Translations under genes and position numbers: made by a program
Part shown: one piece after another, positions 11,113 to 21,233 of the stretch
Position numbering within the stretch: the stretch's first letter is position 1
How the letters are laid out: each line of letters opens with the position of its first letter
The notes under the pieces: generated by a model
Databases searched by the model: none
Told to the model about the DNA's origin: nothing
Seen by the model: the letters and a program-made list of their open reading frames with translations, nothing else
Assembly: GCA_023213395.1 (NCBI GenBank)
Contig: CM041465.1
Span: 27,845,741-27,909,740 of the forward strand
Source of the DNA: Cycas panzhihuaensis
Lineage: Eukaryota > Cycadophyta
Length of the DNA: 64,000 nt
Direction of reading: 5' to 3'

Positions 11113-13667
11113 TGGTCGCCGATGGGCCTTGCCTACTGGGATAACCTTGTTGATAAAGCGCGGGAGAGATGGTGACGAAGCGGTAGGAAGTGGAACCTAC
11201 AAGGCAAGCAACTACCGCAGAGGCGCCCGTCTTGGCCGGGGCGAGTTCGGGATCTGCAATGGAGTATGGCTACTCTTGGGTGACCCTTCACCGCCTTGAG
11301 CGAAGGGCGAAGATCGTGGGGCGAACCCGGGTTGACACAGGAGTAGGCCCCTCCACCCTTCGGTGGCGGAAGGGAGAGAGAAAGAACCTAACAAGGATAG
11401 GCTAAGAACAATCCTATGCAATCTAACCGGGTATCTGACGATCACGGGAAGCAGGCGCTGCAGTTAGGAAGAGGGAGGAAGGGTAAGGGAGAAGAAGACT
11501 CCTACAACCTTTCCTACGAATAACAAAAGTACATGCAACAAGGCAAACAAATCGCAAACCAATACGAAAAAAGGCAATTTTCCCTTTTAATCTTTCGATG
11601 TTCTAATTACTAGGAAAAGAATAAAAGAAGGAAAAAAAGACCGAGTGCGAAGGGAACAAAGCGTGCACACGGGCGAAGGCGTGAGAGATGGTGTAGCCTT
11701 CAGAAGAGCACCCAACCACTCGCTGCGTCTGGGATGTGAAATGTAGCGGCAAGCGAAAAGGGGCTTCCTTACCTTCCCCAGGAAAAGTAAATGCGATCTA
11801 GAAGGAAGGAAAAGCGCTAACTAGCAAATGAGATAGCATAAAATATGACACATGCAAGGGACGCTTCTGGGTGGAAGGGGCAGCAGCAACGCGTTCTCCG
11901 CGTGTCCCGAGTACCGTAAGCAACAAAGGTCCCCTCTCTTGAGGGAGAACACCTATATGCAACACAAAGATCTAGCAATATATGTCTAGCAACATAAATG
12001 AGAGTCTAAATGTACATGCATCAGTGTTAGTCCAATAAGGAAAATACCAAAGAAGAACGATCCAAATGAAAGGAAACAATAAGGTAAGCCTCGGGTGGCC
12101 TACCGCAGCATAAATGGTACCCAAACCTCTCCCCAAGAGCCACGGGCGTGAGGAGAAGGTCAAGACCCAAGGCTGGAAAACGGCGGCAAGAAGGGGCAAG
12201 AAAGACCCAAAGACACCCACGGGGAACCGGGATGCTACGGGGAGCAAACCACATGTAGGGAGCAAAGGTGGAGCAAGAACCCGCGGTTGGGACCTATGGA
12301 TGGCTCCCAAACCTGAATAAAGGGTCCCAAATCAGCGCTGCAACTTGTGACAGCGCTGGTTTGGGCAACCAAGGGGAGCCTTGGAACCCTTGTTTGCAAG
12401 CCAAGAGTAGCACGGGGCGAGAGGGAGGCTTTGGAGGGCTTTGGCGCTTGGGGGCGTGGGAGGTGGTGCGGAATCCACCCCGCTCCTGTCCAAAGCCTAT
12501 GCAACCCCTCAGCCTGTTGCCTTGGACAAAGCCGAGCAAGCGGAGGGAGAGTGGTACAGCAGTCCCAAGAGGGAAGAAAACCACCTCTCAAGCAACAAAT
12601 GAGAACAAATAAGTCAAGTGTAAATATCACCAAAACAAATACAAAGTGAAGAGTACACGGAAAGGGAGGCAAGGATTTGCCCGGCCAAAAGATGAAGAAT
12701 TTGGAACAAACAGCCAGATCTGGAATAGAAGCGGGCCGGGGCCTGCTATGGAGGTGGAGCAGGAAACACTGCAAACGGGAGCTCGTGGTGCTGGGTGAAA
12801 AACAGTGGAAACCGCTTCAAAGGAGCCCTCTCCAAGGCGTTTGAGGGGTGAGAGAATGTCTCGGCCAAGCCAAAGGAGAGTGGCTGTATGAAGAGTGCAG
12901 GTCGATTCTTGACAAAGAAGAAGAGAGCGAGCGGGAGAGTGTTCCTCTTGAGAGTAAATCCAAAAGTGAGCCAAAAGACCCTTGAAAGCAGGCCAAAAGA
13001 TGTTTAAGTACTAAAGTAAAACCCTAAAGTATGCGAATAGGCACGAATGGGAGGAGAAAAGGCGAACCACGTGGCGGTTCGATAAATGCGAAATTGCCAC
13101 GGATTTTAAAAAAGCAGAGGCAGTCGTCTGGAAACTTTAAGCGATGCATGAATATTACAGTCTGCATGAAATTCCCGGCCAAGATCCGTGATCAAGTGAA
13201 GATTACGGCGGTATGCACCTGGAGACACAAATGGGGCCCGCCAATCGGTCCAGGCTGGGGGCAAACGGCCGAAAAGGCTAGAGGACAACTAAAACACCCA
13301 CCCGGGAGCAACCAAGCCAAGAAACGGGCCCACGGGAGCAGAAATAGGACCCCAAATGAGGTGGCAAGCTAACCAAGCGACGATGAGACATCACACGGGT
13401 GGAGGTGGCGCAAACCCGGTGGATCCAGGAGAGAGGAGGCGGAATGCGGGAAATGTCGGTCACGGTGCCACACTCGCTAAGAGTGTGCCCCTGCTATAGT
13501 CGTCATAGGCTAAACATAGGTGTGGACGACGACCAGGCCGCCCACAGTCATACGCATGCAAATATGTAAGCAGACAATCAGTACATAAAAGTGATGATAA
13601 TGCTAGAGACATACCTGCACTTACCTGAGTCGGTGATTCCGTATCCATTCCCGGAAGCCGGGAAACA
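11113..13667 (-). repeat. E1 5' LTR
   Basis: This 2555-bp copy matches 524-3051 with many small indels. In element sense it starts TGTTTCCCGG at 13667. The start forms a perfect palindrome TTCCCGG-AAG-CCGGGAA (about 13648-13664), and the CACACTC/GAGTGTG hairpin follows at about 13469-13487. It ends at TGGTCGCC (11113), next to leader sequence. Transcription should start in this LTR, but no TATA box could be fixed with confidence. Confidence 0.85.
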
Positions 13668-13672
13668 CTACC
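13668..13672. other. Right target-site duplication of E1 (CTACC)
   Basis: Exact copy of 519-523, immediately after the LTR end GGGAAACA. Confidence 0.9.
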
Positions 13673-13767
13673 CAACGAAGGAAATAAAGTGGGAGGTACC
13701 ACAAGCAGGTAATAATACCAATAGAAAAGGGATGAAGACTAGCTCCCTTACTAGCAAGTCCCTAGTA
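13673..13767 (-). mobile_element. E0 leader fragment, right of the E1 insertion
   Basis: This continues the E0 leader interrupted by E1. Its last 30 bases (GACTAGCTCCCTTACTAG...AGTA) match the leader bases beside the E1 5' LTR, so this is the primer-binding side of the E0 5' LTR. Confidence 0.75.
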
Positions 13768-16547
13768 TGGTCACCAGTGGATGTGCATCTATGGGATATC
13801 CACCTTGCTACATAGGGATAGTGAGGATGATCGATGGCACTATCGAGTGTAGATAAGAACCTACAAGTAAGGCAATTACCACACAGGGCATCCTATGTGC
13901 CAGAGTGCGAGTTCATGACCTACGGATGGTACCCAACTACCTAAAGGTGGTTCCCCACTTCAGTTAGGAAGAGGGGAGGCAGAAGAGTAGCTTGGATAGA
14001 TCTTGGAGAAGAGTCCTCCCACCCTTGGATGGCCATAAGGGAAGGGAGAGAATCCCTCGAGTGTTTCCCTATAGCAGAGGGAAACGAGTAGGGGGTAAAG
14101 TAGGTGAATAACCTACGGTTAAGGTCTTCTCGGTTATCCAACTAGGCGGAAGAAAACCAAGGGAGGATGGAGGGAGTGGGAATGATCAATCGATCGAGAG
14201 TTCCCCCCTTCGAAAGAGCAATCAAGAGAAAATAGGATGTTAGGATACACGCAAGCAAACTAAATCGAATATGACAAGCCAAGAAGGCAAGGGCGAAGTT
14301 TACAAGCTGAAGGAAAGGTCAGAGGGAAGAACTTCCTAAAACCTTTTCTTATGATAGATGTAATGTATAAAATATAACAAACAGAATGTAAACAAAAAGA
14401 GAGAGTTGATTTTCTTTTTCCTTTTAAGTGGTCTAATTACTACCATGCAAAATCTTCTAAAGGGAAGAAAATGAAATGAAGCGAGAGCACATACCCAGAA
14501 TGAAGATGCAATCGAAGCAACAACGCTCCCACAAGGTGTCCAAAATCACTCGACGAAGCATGGCGAAAGAGGGGTCATGGTAGGGCAAAGCGTGGGGCTT
14601 CCTTACCTTCCCCAGAAGTGACACTAAAGTGCCAAGAAAGGAAAAAAGGAAAGTAATAGTAGTAAATGAAATGCTATAATAAAATATAAGTAAACGCACT
14701 TACCCGCAAGAGAGAAAAAGGGGAAATCCCTTATGTCCTCTGTGTACCTGTAGGTAAGCACAAATATCCCTTTCCAGAGAAAGGAGTCTAGCAACACAAA
14801 GTGGAGTCCCAATAACACGTGTATATATACTAAAAACAAGTCTCTATACATATATGTTAGTGTTCATGAATCACAAAGTTACAACAATAATCTATGGTAA
14901 AAACTACTCAAATACACGGTAAGTAGATAGGTAAGCCCCGAAGAGGCCCACCTCCCACAAAGAGCAACCTTACCCTCCCTCAAGAAGCCATAAGGCAGTG
15001 AGGGTATGGCTGTACAACTAGCTGGAAACTGGGGCAGCAGAGGTGCAAAAAGAGCCCAAAGCAAACCTCAATGAGCTGGAGTACTATGGGAAGCAAATCA
15101 GGCCGTTGAGGGAAAGGCTGAGCCAAGAAAAGTGATCGAGGTTTATGCATTGCCCAGATGAGGGAAATGAGCCCTCAAACCAGTGCTGCAACAAGTGAAA
15201 ATGGTGATTTCAGCGGTTGGAAAAACCTACTAATCCCTTGCCCCACTCCAGGAGTAGCACGGGGGCAAAGAGGAAGGTTTGAAGGGCATAAGCCTTTTAT
15301 AGAGCATGAGGGTGGTACAGAATCCACCCAGCTCTATCCCAAACCTTATGGAGCCCTCTTTGACTACTGTCCTGGGTGTGAAATGTAGGAAAAGAAGCCT
15401 AAACAGTAGAGAAAAAGGTCCAAGGAAAAGGCAAGAAACAACCCTTAAAACAAGATAAGACAAGCTAGTGTAAAACATACAAAACTGGGCATGAACTAGG
15501 TAAAGAAAAGACCTTAAACCAATAAATACCTTTGGAGAAAATGGGAGGTGTTTGCCTTTGTCAAAGCCTTCTGAGAAGAGGCTGGAAAATCTGAGGAAAG
15601 GCTGGAGTACAGTAGGTATGGAGCCCCTGCTAAGATGGTTGGAGAAAATCCTGCTTTTGAGACCACTTGGTGACTGCCTGGGCAAGGAGGCCCTAAAAAC
15701 TCCTCAAGGAGGCCCTCTCTAAGGTGTGAAATGAGCTGTGAAGATGTCACAGTGAAGCCAAAGGAGAGTTGGGCACTGAAGAGTGGTTGCAGGTCTTGGA
15801 ACAATAGCAGTGCAGCATAAGATAGTAGACAACCGGGCATTTTTCCTTGTTGATCCTTCTAAAAAGAGCCAAAAGATCCTAAAAATGAGTTGAGATGGGC
15901 TTAAATACTCAGCCCCAACCCTAATCGAGGGTTTAGGGCTCGATTGGCACTGAGTTGGGTCGAGAGGCATGTGGCAATTCTACAATAAATGCATGAATTT
16001 CCATGATAGTTTAAAAAAATAAGTTATAACAGTCACACCGTGGGAAACTTCGCGGTACCACGGTAAACTTCACGGTACCACAAAATTTACCACGGTGCAG
16101 GACCAGAAGATAAAATTGGCCCAAGCAGCCAGCTAGGGCTATGGACCAATACACTAGGAGGCCAGCAGGGGGGTGGGCCCACCTGCCCAGAGGCAAGCAA
16201 TAGACCAAAATCCACAAGAAAGTCGATCAAGGGACTCAAGGGTGCAACGAGGAGGTCGAACAGCGGTGAGTTGACATAAGAGTGAACATCACATAAGTCA
16301 AGTGAGTCTTAAGGGGAGCAGGGAAGATTGCGGGAAGTGATGCAACCATCGGGGTGTCACACTCACTGGGAATGTGCCCCCGCTATAGTCGTTATAGGCC
16401 TGATAGGTGTAGATGACACAAAACCATCTACGAAGATATAGTATGCAAGCAAATACTCCTCACAAAAGAAAACATAATAGGGTGAGAAACATACCTGCAC
16501 TTACCTGAGTCGACCACTCTGTATCCATTCCTAGAAGTTGGGAAATA
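13768..16547 (-). repeat. E0 5' LTR (diverged relative of the E1 LTR)
   Basis: This LTR of about 2780 bp is colinear with the E1 LTR but clearly diverged and AT-richer. Shared blocks include the CTGCACTTACCTGAGTCG stretch (near 13613 and 16495) and the terminal GTATCCATTCC...GGGAAA. The terminal dinucleotide has decayed from CA to TA at 16547, and the hairpin near 16364 is imperfect (CACACTC/GAATGTG). It abuts copia V at 16548, so E0 was inserted into V. The other end is outside the window, so no TSD can be tested. Confidence 0.8.
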
Positions 16548-16568
16548 ATAACCATCTTCAAATATAAC

Positions 16569-17420
16569 CTACTCATGATTATTATCTCGAATAAGTTTTT
16601 GATCACTATGTACAATAGTGATTTCTTTAACCTTTAGAATAGACTCTTGATCAACTTGCATACTTTTTGAAGCTGAATCAATACTCAAAGAAGGAACATT
16701 ATTTAGACTTGAATCAATCCGAGACTCATCTTCTATAGGACCATCAAATTCATATTTAATTTCTCTTGAAATCATGGTGTCATCTATATAAAGCTTTATC
16801 GATTCATTACTTTTAACATCAGTAGTTGTAGTCTCATCAATGCATTTAGGCATATGTTTAGTAGTAGTTTCATCAATATTCAAGCATTCTTCATCTTAAC
16901 ATACTATTTCATCAGTGTTAATAATATTTTCTTCATTGGCTGTACATGTACCATAACCATCAATGACCTTAATTTCCTTTTCAATCATTCATTTTATCTC
17001 TTCATGAGTTTATTTAAATACTTCTCTTAAAAAATCCAATGCTTCCTTAGCAGTACTTGCACATTAAACCTTAGGAATGACGAAATGATATTTGGAAGGA
17101 AGATCAACCTTGTTTAATGCAGTAAGAATCATGATAAATGTGTTTCTATCTTTCTTCTCCACCATTTCCTTTTCTTCTTCATCTTTAGAGATATCATATC
17201 CATCAGTAACAAGCTTCCACAAACCTCTAACTATAAAAAAACATCTTATTTTAATCGTCCAAAAGAAATAGTCTTCTCCATTACACTTAGGTACCAGAAG
17301 AAATGAATCCCTTAGGTAATATTCATTTGTTTCATGAACATACATAACTATATCATTTCCTCCATGATTGTAAATTCCATTTCCCAACACCACATCCCTT
17401 TTTTTAATCAATAAACTCAC
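16569..17420 (-). pseudogene. V gag (copia, UBN2/DUF4219-like) with acidic extension
   Basis: The 118-codon frame 17064-17420 contains a block of the form 'YFFWTIKIRCFF...GLWKLV..GY', the N-terminal copia gag signature (W..KI......GLW..V). It continues after a stop (17063) in the same frame with TAKEALDFLREVF, the next gag helix. A further in-frame stretch (16569-16883) is Asp/Glu/Ser/Thr-rich without a known domain. A zinc knuckle is not seen before the truncation. Several in-frame stops show it is dead. Confidence 0.65.
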
Positions 17421-19107
17421 TTATCATTGGTAACTTACCTATTGATCACTCTCAATAAAATTTCTCATGTCTCATGTGTCTCACATCATTGACATTATCA
17501 TCACATCATTGCCTTATGTATCTCTCATATTGTTAACCAGACACATATAACAAGTATCTGGAACACTTACTTCACCATCAAATTAATGCCTAAGCTACAT
17601 ACATCTCATAGAAATCATGCACACCTCACATCACCATTAAATCACCAAGTCACATCACACTTCACTTAATCACCCAAAACATAAGTCATGCCACTACACC
17701 TGCAACTCAGGTAACTTCAATAAAAACTCATCCTTCTTTGCCTAATAATTACCCAATCTTGTTATGTAACCTCACATGCAACAAGTACCTCATTGCCTCA
17801 AATCACTATCTTTCTTACCCTCAAATTAGCTTTATTATTCCCATAAAGTCCCTTTACATAAATCACATTCCATGGAGCACTTAATTATTATATGTCATCC
17901 AACTCATTCATTCAAACACATGCACTATCGCTTCATCACCATATTATGTCATCGTCACAATAGCTCTCTCATACAAATACATGTAAGAAAGCACTCAAAT
18001 TACCATTAAACAACCATCATGCACCTCAAATCGCCAATAGAGTGCCAAATACATTCACATCAACATGACTTAATATCATCTCAAAAAGTACTCTCCCATA
18101 TACAACACATGCAATAGAGCCTTAAACAATCACCTCATATTGCACCATCACACAACTTATTTTCTCATGTAAATTACATACAAGAAAGCCTATAATGACC
18201 TCATCTCACCCATTAATCATGTTATTTCTTGCCTATAAATTTTCTCATATAAATACATGAAAGAGAGCACCATACCCATCCCTTAAATATTGTCAACAAA
18301 TCATCGTCAAACAAAAAACTCATGATTACTTCATTATCAAAATAAGACACTTTTAATAAATAAAAAATACATCATTAATATCTATATGTATCACCTTATT
18401 CATACCATCATCCAAAAGTATCATCCTTTCCTAATACTATATATGTATAATAGATATATTGGGCCCCAAGGGCAATGGTTATGTGGCCAAGAAAAGTATA
18501 ATATGAAACCCTTAAATTCCCAAAAAAATTACTTTTGAAAAAAATATAGCTAAAAAATACATAAAATATGGATCTAAATGATGGCCTCTAAAATATGATT
18601 CCAACTATTTAGACGAAATTGAATTATGATATCTAGATCAAAAGTTATTCCCCTTTTAAGAATTTCATAATTAGGACTTCTAGGGGCTGTAATAGTACCT
18701 TCTGATAAACTACTAATAACTTTTTATTCTAAACTTTAATAAACCTCAAACCACTTCTATTAGATAGTAAATTTAAAAATACATAAAATCGAAAAAAAAT
18801 TGAGGTCATTTGGATACCTGTAGCTAAAGTTATGGCTCTTTGAAATTGAGGTTGTAGATTTGTCCTAAAAAATATGGCGACGAAAAAAAATAGGCCGAAA
18901 TTAATTCTGCTATAATTTTCATACTTTCACCCAAAACTCTATAGTATGTCCACTTAAAATTTATAGAACAAGCTATTTTGTCTTAATTTTTTCATTACTT
19001 TTAAGAAATTTTAACATTTATTCTCTCAAATATGCTTTCCACCCTTGATGGCACCTCTTAAATCACCACTCTAATACCAAATAAAAATACCTCTCTAAAC
19101 CTGGGCA
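17421..19107 (-). other. V leader, with degenerate repeated motifs
   Basis: There is no coding sequence on either strand. The part at about 17450-18300 is rich in CATCA/CTCAT and has loosely repeated units in which TCTCATnnAAATACATG is followed by AAGAGAGC-like sequence (near 17965, 18090, 18165 and 18245). The part at 18440-19040 is AT-rich and resembles copia leaders elsewhere in the window only loosely. Confidence 0.5.
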
Positions 19108-19118
19108 CTCTGATACCA
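19108..19118 (-). other. V primer-binding site
   Basis: CTCTGATACCA on the plus strand reads TGGTATCAGAG in element sense and directly follows the LTR end. This is the sequence complementary to the 3' end of plant initiator Met tRNA used by many copia elements. A decayed copy (TCTAATACCA) lies at about 19072-19081. Confidence 0.85.
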
Positions 19119-19342
19119 TGTTGGAAATTAAAATTATAATAAGATATTCACAAACAAAACCAACACCTCTACAAGATTGAACAATACCCTTAAGGGACCT
19201 CAAATTGTATTAACAAAACATCCTTACAACAAATATTATATATGATACACTATATGTGTATTTATAGTATATGACATAATAGTGAGAGTGGGTCCCACTT
19301 GCATGCGAGACAAAACAAATGTGCATTATTAATATTCCAACA
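19119..19342 (-). repeat. V 5' LTR
   Basis: The LTR is bounded by the inverted ends TGTTGGAA (19119) and TTCCAACA (19342), with the primer-binding site adjoining on the left. The 224-bp length is normal for small copia elements. Confidence 0.8.
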
Positions 19343-19609
19343 TAAAATAATATATTATCTAATAAGCTAAAACTATGGATGATCTCCTTCTTTAAATACT
19401 CTTTACATTTCTTCATCTTTCTCTCACTTTGATTAACTGATATTCTACCAACCATATAAGACTAATGCCTTCTCTTGGCATAAGTTTTAGTTTTTAGAAT
19501 CATTTTCTATCACCATCTTTTATCTTTACTCTTTTGAGATTCAAATGCAGAAGAGAACTTTAGCCCCTAGTTTCATCATTGATAGTTATTTATGATATAA
19601 GATCTATTT
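19343..19609 (+). mobile_element. Remnant of a Y-family gypsy internal region
   Basis: About 19530-19609 matches part of Y upstream of its RNase H (about 38325-38405). Shared features include CTTTTGAG, AGAGA(A)nTTTAG(G)CCCCTA and a following ATT/TTATTTAT stretch. This suggests that Z lies inside an older relative of Y. The first part (19343-19520) has no recognisable match. Confidence 0.45.
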
Positions 19610-19802
19610 TGTTAGATTTAGTTATTATAACAGTTGATTGATCTATTGTATACTTCTTTTCTTTCATCTTTGATCGAGTTTTACAACTATTACAAGGTTA
19701 ATTATAACCAATCATGAGTATTAAATTTATATTATAAATAATAAGGGGTTCATTACATTATCCCCCTTTTAAAACCTTAGGATAAAACATTATATTCTAA
19801 CA
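19610..19802 (-). repeat. Z 3' LTR
   Basis: The right part (19690-19802) matches 63055-63172 closely and ends with CTAACA at 19802. A polypurine tract (element sense AAGAGAGGG) follows at 19803-19811. The outer end near 19610 (TGTTAG) is uncertain, because the same bases resemble the Y-family flank. Confidence 0.65.
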
Positions 19803-19814
19803 CCCTCTCTTAAT

Positions 19815-21233
19815 GTTTTATCCTTTTTAGTCCTATCCTCTCTTTGAGAACCTAAAATTTATCTCTACCAAGTGATTTTGTCAAAATATTTACAACTTGA
19901 ATTGCTATGGGATAATATGTTAGATCAACTTCTTTGCTTTGTACTTTTTCCCAAATGAAATGATGGTGCACTTCTATGTGCTTTGTTCATGCATGTAGAA
20001 TGGGACTTTTGTTCAACTTTATTTCACTCTATTATCATAGAGTAAAGTTGTTGGTCCTTGTTACTGTTAATTCATATCCATTAATAGTTTCTTGAGCTAG
20101 AGCACTTCACATGTTGTACTGACTACTACTTTATATTCTATTTTAGTTGATGAAAGAGCAATCATTGGTTATTTTTTACTACACCAAAAAATAACAACTA
20201 AACCTAAGAAGAAGTAGTATCCACTAGTAGATCTCCTATTCTTTTTGTCTCTTGCCTAGTTAGAATCATAATACCTGAGTAATTTAGTTGACTTCCTTTT
20301 GGTATATACTAGTTTTAGATTTATAATTCCTTTTAGATACCTGAGTATCCTTTTGGCATCTTTCTAATATCTTATTCTTGGCTCCTATATATATTTAGAA
20401 ACCATACCCACTAAGTGTGAAATGTTAGGTCTTGTGATAGTGAGATAGATCAAGCTTCTAATCAATTGCCTATAAAGAGTATTATTGGTAGTAGGTTCTC
20501 CTTCATCTGGGACTAAACTACCATTCACTTCTATAGGAGTTGCACATTTGTTACAATTTTCCATTTGAAATTCAACTAGTAGATATCCAATATATTTGCC
20601 TTGTGATAGTGTGATGGATTCCTTGCTTTATTTAATTTCTATTCCCAGATAATAGTTCAAGGAATCTAAAACTATCATTTCAAACTACTTTTTTGTCTAA
20701 CTCTTTATATCTTAGATAGATTCTTTGTCATCTTCTGTAAGAATCATGTCATCAACATAGACAATAATGATTGATATTTTTCCATCACTTCCTTTTACAT
20801 ATATATTGGAATCAGACCTACACTTGTGAAATCCATTTTGAGATAAATGTTTATCCAACTTGCCAAAACAAGCTTTGGAAGTTTGTTTGAATCCATACAG
20901 AGCCTTTCTTAACTTACATACTAGATGTTCTTATCCTTGCTTGATATAGCCTTCTAGTTGCTGCATATAGATCTCTTCCTCTATATTTCCATTCAGAAAG
21001 GCACTTTTGACATCTAACTGGTAAATCTCCTAATCATTTTGAGCTACTAGTGTAATCACTATTCTAACTGTATTTAATTTAGCCACAGGAGAGTATGTTT
21101 CATCAAAATTAATCCTAGCAATTTGAATATACCCTTTTTGCATAAGTCTAGCTTTGAACTTTCTTATTTTACTATCTACTTCTTCTTTTACCTTGTATAC
21201 CTATTTGCAATTGACAACAGGTTTATTAGAGGG
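19815..21233 (-). pseudogene. Z reverse transcriptase C-terminal half and RNase H
   Basis: In element order: KWVYKVK (about 21186-21210), a FDETYSPVAK-like block, [13 protein letters not shown] (about 20990-21030), YGFKQ (about 20890), then the active site IIVYVDDM (20745-20768). Near the left end come RNase H C-terminal fragments of the type HHFIWEKV and VNILTKSLGRDKF (about 19855-19985). The catalytic YVDDM is preserved, but many stops interrupt the frame. Confidence 0.8.
21229..21233. other. Left target-site duplication of the solo LTR (GAGGG)
   Basis: GAGGG precedes TGTTTCCC and is repeated exactly at 23769-23773. Confidence 0.9.

Larger units (their letters stand above)
524..13667 (-). 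mobile_element. E1: complete Tat-like Ty3/gypsy LTR retrotransposon
   Basis: E1 is a 13.1-kb element bounded by 2.5-kb LTRs (524-3051 and 11113-13667) and an exact CTACC duplication. It reads on the minus strand. From right to left it has 5' LTR, leader, gag, aspartic protease (VDNGS), reverse transcriptase (FIDDM), RNase H, integrase and a second, archaeal-type RNase H. The VDNGS protease, the 'MKGIDPRLSPI' block before RT and the dual RNase H fit the Tat/Ogre group of plant gypsy elements as known from the family. Every domain is broken by frameshifts, so it is not autonomous as sequenced. Many breaks are one- or two-base indels, which could be old decay or consensus error. Confidence 0.88.
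16548..19342 (-). mobile_element. V: truncated Ty1/copia element (5' LTR, leader, gag)
   Basis: The right end is a 224-bp LTR (19119-19342) next to a clear primer-binding site. To its left in element sense come a 1.7-kb leader and a gag remnant. The element stops at 16548, where E0 begins. Protease, integrase, RT and the 3' LTR would lie beyond E0, outside the window. No second LTR is present here. Confidence 0.75.

Noticed and set aside
16569-16883. Acidic 104-codon frame as a separate gene
   Set aside because: It is in the same frame as the V gag and separated from it only by stops, so it is more simply the gag continuation.
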